A stretch of DNA of 64,000 nt from Lentisphaeria bacterium. GTDB taxonomy: Bacteria > Verrucomicrobiota > Lentisphaeria > Victivallales > UBA1829. Under the pieces are notes generated by a model. That model was not told where the DNA came from, searched no databases, and saw only the letters and a program-made list of their open reading frames with translations. This document shows positions 58,278-64,000 of the stretch, in pieces (the first letter of the stretch is position 1; every line of letters starts with the position of its first letter). The translations under genes and the position numbers were made by a program. The stretch covers positions 62,001-126,000 of the forward strand of contig DPDG01000107.1 of the NCBI GenBank assembly GCA_003526375.1. The letters are read 5' to 3'.

Positions 58278-58670
58278 ATGAGCATGCAGGATCCTATATC
58301 TGATATGTTGACGCGCCTTCGCAACGGCTCCATGGCTATGCAGAAGGAAGTTGCCATCCCCTCTTCGAAACTCAAGGTTGCTATTGCAAAGGTCCTTGAA
58401 GAAGAAGGATACATCAAAGGTTTCCGTGTCGACGGAGATGTCAAGAAGACTCTGTTCGTCGAGATGAAATATTTCCAGCGCCGCTCCGTCGTCGAGGGCC
58501 TTGAGAGAGTTTCCAAACCTTCTTGCAGACTTTACTGCGGAAGCAAGGACATTCCGAAAGTGAAAGACGGACTTGGCATCGCCATTCTCTCCACTCCGAA
58601 GGGGATTCTCAGCGGCAGAAATGCTGAAAAACAAAACGTCGGCGGAGAAATTCTCTGCTACGTTTGGTAA
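58278..58670 (+). CDS. rpsH: Ribosomal protein S8
   Basis: 130 aa from the ATG at 58278, preceded by AAGGAAGG. MSMQDPISDMLTRLRNGSMA, LEEEGYIKGFRVDGDVKKTL and LSTPKGILSGRNAEKQNVGG are diagnostic. In E. coli S8 autoregulates the spc operon. Confidence 0.97.
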   Translation: MSMQDPISDMLTRLRNGSMAMQKEVAIPSSKLKVAIAKVLEEEGYIKGFRVDGDVKKTLFVEMKYFQRRSVVEGLERVSKPSCRLYCGSKDIPKVKDGLGIAILSTPKGILSGRNAEKQNVGGEILCYVW

Positions 58671-58688
58671 TAACGCGAGGTCATAGAA

Positions 58689-59225
58689 ATGTCACGTATC
58701 GGCGTAAAACCCATTACAATCCCGGCGGGTGTGAAAGTTACGGTCAATGGTCAGGATGTTGCCGTCGAAGGCAAACTTGGCAAACTTGCTTATACTCTTC
58801 CCGCGAATATCGCAGCTGTTGTGGACGGCTCTGAAGTCAAAGTGTCCCGCAAAGAGGATGCCGATGAGCTGAAAGCCATGCACGGCCTGGCGCGCAGCCT
58901 TGTCAAAAACATGGTAGTCGGCGTCAGCGAAGGTTATAAGAAAGAGCTCCAGATCGTCGGCGTCGGCTACAAAGCTACGCTGGCTGGAACGAAGCTCACT
59001 CTGAACCTCGGTTATTCCCACGCTATCGTTTATGATGTTCCGGCGGGACTCAAACTCACCGTCACGGACGGCGTGAAGATCCTGATCGAGGGCGCTGACA
59101 AGCAGCTCGTCGGTGAGGCCGCCGCCCGCATCAGAAAATTCAAGAAGCCGGAGCCCTACAAAGGCAAAGGCGTCAGATACTCTGATGAACATGTTGTCAT
59201 CAAGCCTGGCAAAACCAATGCGTAA
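58689..59225 (+). CDS. rplF: Ribosomal protein L6
   Basis: 178 aa. SRIGVKPITIPAGVKVTVNG, LQIVGVGYKATLAGTKLTLN and RIRKFKKPEPYKGKGVRYSD identify it. Confidence 0.97.
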   Translation: MSRIGVKPITIPAGVKVTVNGQDVAVEGKLGKLAYTLPANIAAVVDGSEVKVSRKEDADELKAMHGLARSLVKNMVVGVSEGYKKELQIVGVGYKATLAGTKLTLNLGYSHAIVYDVPAGLKLTVTDGVKILIEGADKQLVGEAAARIRKFKKPEPYKGKGVRYSDEHVVIKPGKTNA

Positions 59226-59247
59226 TAGCTGAAAGAGATAGTGTATT

Positions 59248-59607
59248 ATGTATAAGACATCAAAAGAAAAAAGAGTCAGACGCCACCTGAGACTTCGCAA
59301 TAAGATACAGGGCACGGCGGCAAGACCGCGTCTCTCGGTTAGTATTACTGCGAATAATATGTATGTTCAGTTCATTGACGACGATGCGGGTGTTACCCTT
59401 GCATCCATGTCAACGCTTTCCGAGGCTTTCAAAGTTCTCAATCTGAAGAGAAACGTTGAAGCCGCAAAAGCGCTGGGCAAACTCGCTGCTGAAAAAGCCA
59501 AGGAAGCCGGAATCACAACAGTTGTTTTCGACCGCGGCGGATTTCAGTATCACGGCAAAGTCAAAGCGCTGGCCGAGGCTGCGCGCGAAGTCGGATTAAT
59601 CTTCTGA
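59248..59607 (+). CDS. rplR: Ribosomal protein L18
   Basis: 119 aa. RHLRLRNKIQGTAARPRLSV, NMYVQFIDDDAGVTLASMST and VVFDRGGFQYHGKVKALAEA; 5S rRNA-binding. Confidence 0.96.
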   Translation: MYKTSKEKRVRRHLRLRNKIQGTAARPRLSVSITANNMYVQFIDDDAGVTLASMSTLSEAFKVLNLKRNVEAAKALGKLAAEKAKEAGITTVVFDRGGFQYHGKVKALAEAAREVGLIF

Positions 59608-59617
59608 GGAGCAACAA

Positions 59618-60160
59618 ATGGCTATTGAAAAAGAAATCAAAGGAAAAGAGACTGCTCCCGCCGGGGAACAGACTCTCGTTACCTACCAGACCGCTGAAAA
59701 CAGTGAGTATGGTGAAATTGTTCTGAGCATCAACCGTTGCTCCAAAGTCGTCAAGGGCGGCCGTAACTTCAGTTTCGGCGCTTTGGTCGTCGTCGGCGAT
59801 AAGAACGGCAAAGTCGGCTACGGATACGGCAAGGCGAACGAAGTTTCCGATGCAATCAGAAAAGGCGGCGAGGCCGCCAAGAAGAATATGATCTCCGTTC
59901 CCCGCAGGGGACTGACGGTTCCCCACTCTGTGACCGCGAAATACAGCGGATCCAGTGTTCTGATCCGTCCGGCTTCCGAAGGAACAGGCATGATCGCCGG
60001 CGGCACCATGCGCGCTGTTCTCAGCCTTGCGGGTGTCGTTGACGTTCTGACGAAATCTCTGGGCTCCAGCAATCCGTCCAACGTTGTGAAAGCGACGTTC
60101 AAGGCGATCAAGATGATGCAGTCCAAGGAACAGGTTCTTGAGAAACTTGGTAAAATCTAA
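59618..60160 (+). CDS. rpsE: Ribosomal protein S5
   Basis: 180 aa. INRCSKVVKGGRNFSFGALV, GKVGYGYGKANEVSDAIRKG and SVLIRPASEGTGMIAGGTMR match S5. rplO follows after 22 bp; rpmD, which usually lies between them, is missing. Confidence 0.97.
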   Translation: MAIEKEIKGKETAPAGEQTLVTYQTAENSEYGEIVLSINRCSKVVKGGRNFSFGALVVVGDKNGKVGYGYGKANEVSDAIRKGGEAAKKNMISVPRRGLTVPHSVTAKYSGSSVLIRPASEGTGMIAGGTMRAVLSLAGVVDVLTKSLGSSNPSNVVKATFKAIKMMQSKEQVLEKLGKI

Positions 60161-60182
60161 TATCTAAATCGGGAATATTACA

Positions 60183-60632
60183 ATGAGACTTCATGAATTA
60201 GCACCGACACCCGGTTCCAAGAAGCGCAGAATGCGCGTTGGAAGAGGCGACGGTTCGGGTTGGGGCGGAACAGCCGGACGCGGCCACAAAGGTCAGCGTT
60301 CCCGTTCCGGAGCTTCCATCAGACATCACTTTGAAGGCGGTCAGACTCCGACATTCAGACGTCTGCCGAAAGTCGGATTCAAGAGCGGCGTCAAGACAAT
60401 TTTCAACGTTGTCAACCTTGCTGCAATTGAAAAGGCTTTTGAAGCTGGTGCCGAAGTGGACGAGACTTCTCTCAGAATGAAAGGTGTCCTCGGCAAAGCC
60501 AAGGCTCCCCTGAAGATTCTGGCGGAAGGCGAGATCACAAAAGCAGTCAAAGTCAAAGCGAACTACTTCTCTGCCGCTGCCAAAGAGAAAATCGAAAAGG
60601 CCGGCGGTTCCTGCGAAGTCGTAGCTCTTTAA
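60183..60632 (+). CDS. rplO: Ribosomal protein L15
   Basis: 149 aa. MRLHELAPTPGSKKRRMRVG, GRGHKGQRSRSGASIRHHFE and GGQTPTFRRLPKVGFKS are the conserved N-terminal part; the C-terminal lobe is present. Confidence 0.96.
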   Translation: MRLHELAPTPGSKKRRMRVGRGDGSGWGGTAGRGHKGQRSRSGASIRHHFEGGQTPTFRRLPKVGFKSGVKTIFNVVNLAAIEKAFEAGAEVDETSLRMKGVLGKAKAPLKILAEGEITKAVKVKANYFSAAAKEKIEKAGGSCEVVAL

Positions 60633-60669
60633 ACTTGTCAATGGCGCGAGGCGCCGGGAAAGAGGATAA

Positions 60670-62034
60670 ATGTTTTCAGCATTTATAAATTCGTTCAAGA
60701 TAAAAGAACTTAGAACTCGTATTTTATTCACGGCCGGAATCCTGATACTTTGCCGTGTCGCTGCCAACATTCCCTGTCCCGGCGTTGATACGGCCAATCT
60801 CGACGTATATTTTACAAAACTGGGTGAAGAGTCCGCTACCGGGCAGTTCCTCGGAATGTTTGATCTGTTCAGCGGCGGCGCTCTTCAGCATTTTGCCATT
60901 GGAGCGCTCGGTATCATGCCGTACATTTCGGCATCGATTATCATGCAGCTTCTTACTCCGGTGGTGCCTTCCCTGGAGAAGCTCCAGCGGGAAGGCGAAG
61001 TCGGACGCGGCAAGATCAATCAATATACCCGTTACCTGACGATCGTGATCTGTCTGGTTCAGGGTGCGATGGCGGCGGTTGCCATGACCAATCCCACAAG
61101 GCTTGGGCTCCCCGCTCCCACGCTTCCGCTGGTTTCCAATGCCGGAGTCGGATTCATCATCATGTCCATGATCATTCTTACCGCCGGAACCATGGTTCTG
61201 GTATGGCTTGGCGAGAGAATTACGGAAAACGGCATCGGCAACGGTGTGTCGATCATCATCACGGCGAACATCATTGAGCGTCTCCCACAGTCGCTGATGG
61301 CTCTCTTTGAGATGATGAACAGCGGTTTTTCCGCATCCGGCACAAGATTCCGTCTGGTTCACCTCCTGCTTCTCTTCGTCATTTTTGCAGCAGTTACCGC
61401 GCTGACGGTCCTGTTGACACAGGGACAGAGGCGTGTGCCGATTCAGATGGCGAAACGTATTGTAGGCAACAAGATGAGCGGCGGTACGACTTACATGCCC
61501 TTGAAGGTCAATTTCCCCGGAGTTATGCCGATCATCTTTGCAGGCGCGATCCTGATTTTCCCGCCTGTGCTTTTCCAGATGATCCCGAATGAGACGGTCC
61601 GCTCTTTTGCGGTCTATTTCCAGCATGACAGCTACTCCTATATGACGATCTACGGTCTGCTGATCCTGGCGTTTTCCTACTTCTGGGTTGCCAATATGTT
61701 CAACCCCGTCCAGATTTCCGACAATCTGAAGAAAGAAGGCGCCTATATCCCCGGCATCCGTCCCGGAAAGCCGACTGCGGACTTCCTTGATTCCACGATG
61801 ACGAAGGTGACTTTTGCCGGTGCGATTTTCCTGACGGCGCTGGCGGTTTTCCCGATGCTGCTCACGAAGTGGCTCAAAATCCCCTATCAGATTGCTTCTT
61901 TCTTCGGTGGAACAAGTCTTCTGATTATCGTGGGTGTGACGATCGATACGTTGAGTCAGATGGAATCCCACCTCGTGATGAGAAACTATGACGGCTTCCT
62001 CCAAAGGGGGCGGATCAAGAGCAGACGAGGCTGA
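60670..62034 (+). CDS. secY: Preprotein translocase subunit SecY
   Basis: 454 aa, ten membrane helices forming the Sec channel. NIPCPGVDTANL, FSGGALQHFAIGALGIMPYI, LVWLGERITENGIGNGVSII, QRRVPIQMAKRIVG and GAYIPGIRPGKPTADFLD are all found. No adk, map, infA or rpmJ follows; a terminator ends the cluster. Confidence 0.97.
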   Translation: MFSAFINSFKIKELRTRILFTAGILILCRVAANIPCPGVDTANLDVYFTKLGEESATGQFLGMFDLFSGGALQHFAIGALGIMPYISASIIMQLLTPVVPSLEKLQREGEVGRGKINQYTRYLTIVICLVQGAMAAVAMTNPTRLGLPAPTLPLVSNAGVGFIIMSMIILTAGTMVLVWLGERITENGIGNGVSIIITANIIERLPQSLMALFEMMNSGFSASGTRFRLVHLLLLFVIFAAVTALTVLLTQGQRRVPIQMAKRIVGNKMSGGTTYMPLKVNFPGVMPIIFAGAILIFPPVLFQMIPNETVRSFAVYFQHDSYSYMTIYGLLILAFSYFWVANMFNPVQISDNLKKEGAYIPGIRPGKPTADFLDSTMTKVTFAGAIFLTALAVFPMLLTKWLKIPYQIASFFGGTSLLIIVGVTIDTLSQMESHLVMRNYDGFLQRGRIKSRRG

Positions 62035-62056
62035 GTATCTGATAAGAGTGTGATTG

Positions 62057-62087
62057 AAAGACCGGATGTTGATTCCGGTCTTTTTTT
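62057..62087 (+). terminator. Terminator after secY
   Basis: AAAGACCGGA (62057-62066) pairs with TCCGGTCTTT (62074-62083), followed by Ts to 62087. Confidence 0.85.
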
Positions 62088-62100
62088 ATCGGAGCTTATT

Positions 62101-62793
62101 ATGACAAATTTCAAAAGATACAGTGAACTGCCGTTTATTGCGGTGATCGTTCCTCCCGGGGCATTTGCATATTCCGCACCTCGTGTTACGCTCTATTTCA
62201 ATGCTCTGAGGCGCGGCGGAGCGCTGCCCTTTGCACTTCCTCTGACACAGGATGAGGAGCTGCTTGCCTCTCAACTTGCCGGGGCGGACGGACTGCTGAT
62301 TTCCGGCGGCATTGACATTGATCCTGAATTATATGGGGGGAAACGGGACCGGCAGGTCAGTTATGAACCGGAATTCGATCTGTATGGGAAATCTGTTTTC
62401 CATGCTGCCCTCCGGAGCGGAATGCCGATTCTTGGAATCTGCCGGGGACTTCAGATCATGAATGTGTCTTCCGGCGGTACACTGATTCCCGATCTTGGGG
62501 GGCACCGGGACGGCGTCACGCATCCTTTGACAGTCGTGTCGGGAAGGCTTGCGGAAATCCTGGGAGGAGGGGATGTCACAGTCAACAGCTTTCATCATCA
62601 GGCGGTGGATCGTCTTGGAGAGGGTTTCCGGGTTGCCGCCATGAGTGACGATGGATATATTGAGGCGATTGAATATGAGGGGGACTCATTTGCCGTTGGA
62701 GTGCAATGGCATCCGGAACGAATGGAGGATGCCGGGACTCTGGCGTTTTTCCGTGAGTTCACCGGACAGTGTGTCCAATATAAAAACCGGTAA
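62101..62793 (+). CDS. Gamma-glutamyl-gamma-aminobutyrate hydrolase-like protein (peptidase C26)
   Basis: 230 aa from the ATG at 62101, six bases after GGAG. Class I amidotransferase fold: LLISGGIDIDPELYG, nucleophile in LGICRGLQIMNVSSGG, VNSFHHQAVDRLG, and the His/Glu pair in VGVQWHPERMED. PuuD-type enzymes release glutamate from gamma-glutamyl compounds; the exact substrate is uncertain. Followed by an M20 peptidase. Confidence 0.85.
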   Translation: MTNFKRYSELPFIAVIVPPGAFAYSAPRVTLYFNALRRGGALPFALPLTQDEELLASQLAGADGLLISGGIDIDPELYGGKRDRQVSYEPEFDLYGKSVFHAALRSGMPILGICRGLQIMNVSSGGTLIPDLGGHRDGVTHPLTVVSGRLAEILGGGDVTVNSFHHQAVDRLGEGFRVAAMSDDGYIEAIEYEGDSFAVGVQWHPERMEDAGTLAFFREFTGQCVQYKNR

Positions 62794-62826
62794 TCAATTA
62801 CAGTTTCCTAAAAGGCAGGAGCGGAT

Positions 62827-63903
62827 ATGAGCGAATATAAGGAGTTGTTGTATCGTCTGATCGAGTGCCGTCCGGTGACGGCGGATGTCTCCGCAGTGAA
62901 TCAGGCGGAGAACGTGATGCGGGATTTTCTGGAATCGCGCGGACTTTATTGCACGATGGAAGTGATCGACGGGAGGCAGACTCTCTATGCGTCCACACGT
63001 CCGGGAAAGGTGCAGGATGTGCTTCTGAATGCGCATCTGGATGTAGTTCCTGCCAATGATGAGAACCAATTCACCCCTTGTGAGAAGGATGGCTGGCTCT
63101 ATGCGCGTGGCGCGGGGGATTGCCTCGGCAACGCTGTCTGTATCGCGCGCTTTCTCTGTGAGAACAGGGATGCGTTCCATATCGGGGCGGTTTTCACCGG
63201 CGATGAAGAGACCGGCGGGGAAACGACGCGCGGCATGGTGGAACGCGGCTACGGAGCGACAAAAGCTGCGCTGGTGCTTGACCACGGTGGGGATTACAAT
63301 ATCACGCATGCGCAAAAGGGAATCCTGATTCTGAAAGTGACCGCCCGGAGTCATGGCGGACATTCTTCTGCGCCGTGGGCTTTCAGAAATCCGGTTGATA
63401 TGTTGACGGATGCTTATCAGAAGCTGCGTAAGGAGTGGGGCAATCCGGTTTCGGAGGAGGATTGGAGAAACTCGATGGCACCATGCGTAATCGCCGGCGG
63501 AGACGCAGAGAACCGGATACCGGATACCGCTGAGATGGTCCTGAACTTCCGTTATGTAGCGGATGAGGATTATCAGAAGATCATTGATCTTGTGACAGCC
63601 ACGGGGCTTGAGGTTTCCGTTTTGAGAACCTGTCCGCCGGTTTCAAACGATATCAATGCTCCCGCCTTGCAGTTGCTTCAACAGGCATTTCAAAGTGTTC
63701 TGGCGCATCCGGTCAGGTTCATACGGATGTGCGGAGCCACGGATGCGCGGCATTTGAGAGCGCTCAATATTCCGGTTGCGATTATCGGCACCGAGGGAAC
63801 CGGAGCGCATTCCGCGGAGGAGAAGCTCAAGCTGGAATCAATCGATACCTGCCGGAAAATATTGAAAGAATATTTGACACTTTTACAGTCGGATTGTCAC
63901 TGA
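62827..63903 (+). CDS. M20-family metallopeptidase/deacylase
   Basis: 358 aa. NAHLDVVPAND (first zinc ligand region), RGAGDCLGNAV (bridging Asp), FTGDEETGGETTRG (catalytic Glu pair), LDHGGDY and a dimerisation domain near SHGGHSSAPWAF. GTEGTGAHSAEE holds the last His ligand. ArgE/DapE/CPG2-like; substrate unclear. AGGAG lies upstream. Probably co-transcribed with the C26 gene, suggesting peptide or amide salvage. Confidence 0.85.
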   Translation: MSEYKELLYRLIECRPVTADVSAVNQAENVMRDFLESRGLYCTMEVIDGRQTLYASTRPGKVQDVLLNAHLDVVPANDENQFTPCEKDGWLYARGAGDCLGNAVCIARFLCENRDAFHIGAVFTGDEETGGETTRGMVERGYGATKAALVLDHGGDYNITHAQKGILILKVTARSHGGHSSAPWAFRNPVDMLTDAYQKLRKEWGNPVSEEDWRNSMAPCVIAGGDAENRIPDTAEMVLNFRYVADEDYQKIIDLVTATGLEVSVLRTCPPVSNDINAPALQLLQQAFQSVLAHPVRFIRMCGATDARHLRALNIPVAIIGTEGTGAHSAEEKLKLESIDTCRKILKEYLTLLQSDCH

Positions 63904-63946
63904 ATATTCCTTTGCGGAGTCTTCGGGGAAGGCAGTAAAGACAGTT

Positions 63947-64000
63947 TCAAAAGCCGTTTTTGAGCTCCTCTCTTGTGAATTCCCCGACTTCATCCGGTCC
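63947..64000 (-). CDS. Possible C-terminal end of a minus-strand gene
   Basis: Minus-strand frame reading GPDEVGEFTREELKNGF then stop at 63947-63949. The Glu-rich, helix-like end looks protein-like but only 17 codons are visible. Confidence 0.3.
   Translation of the reverse strand, partial: GPDEVGEFTREELKNGF

Noticed and set aside
60724..62004. 426-codon minus-strand frame opposite secY
   Set aside because: His/Arg-rich shadow of a membrane protein gene.

Overview
This 64 kb window looks like a chromosomal segment of a Gram-negative, probably Lentisphaerota (Victivallis-like) bacterium. The reasons are several type IV pseudopilin-like proteins with an H-X9-DG motif (DUF1559 style), a DUF4838-type secreted protein, several LacI regulators beside glycosidase-like genes, and a large hybrid histidine kinase. 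This placement is inference from gene content, not from a tree.

Layout. (1) 1-7138, plus strand: end of rpoC, then rpsL, rpsG, fusA, rpsJ, rplC, rplD, rplW, rplB and rpsS, closed by an intrinsic terminator. (2) 7139-54855: about 47.7 kb of unrelated genes lying between rpsS and rplV, which are normally adjacent. (3) 54856-62034, plus strand: rplV, rpsC, rplP, rpmC, rpsQ, rplN, rplX, rplE, rpsN, rpsH, rplF, rplR, rpsE, rplO and secY, closed by another terminator. No rpmD is present. (4) 62101-64000: a class I glutamine-amidotransferase-like hydrolase, an M20 peptidase and the edge of a minus-strand gene.

Inside the 47.7 kb block: a GNAT acetyltransferase; a Nif11-like/J-domain pair; a minus-strand unit (LacI, pseudopilin, DUF4838 protein, secreted protein); a second LacI gene divergent from a pseudopilin and two glycosidase-like genes; a four-gene minus operon with folD; a plus operon (SDR mannonate-type oxidoreductase, hisH, hisA, acyltransferase, aroB, dprA); a CBM9-like/MFS pair; a tandemly duplicated pseudopilin locus with elaborate repeats; three tRNA-Glu genes; isochorismatase-like and asd genes; a third LacI gene with a GH106-like protein; a zinc peptidase and a HIT protein; a TrmB regulator divergent from PHP and EamA genes; a frameshifted hybrid histidine kinase flanked by two paralogous secreted proteins; a repressor-like gene broken by a repeat element; aroC; and a secreted coiled-coil protein just upstream of rplV.

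The most striking signal is at 30440-33430. Two tandem pseudopilin genes each have an outside promoter and a pair of inverted 23-24 bp sequences about 120 bp apart. The arms of these sequences resemble Xer/dif half-sites. The central bases are identical within a pair but differ between pairs. I read this as a candidate invertible terminator switch. Each gene also ends in a 21-bp perfect hairpin with a conserved 54-nt loop and compensatory changes, then 8-bp tandem repeats. A second signal is a hairpin-rich mobile-looking element that interrupts a regulatory gene; removing 353 bp restores a 205-codon ORF.
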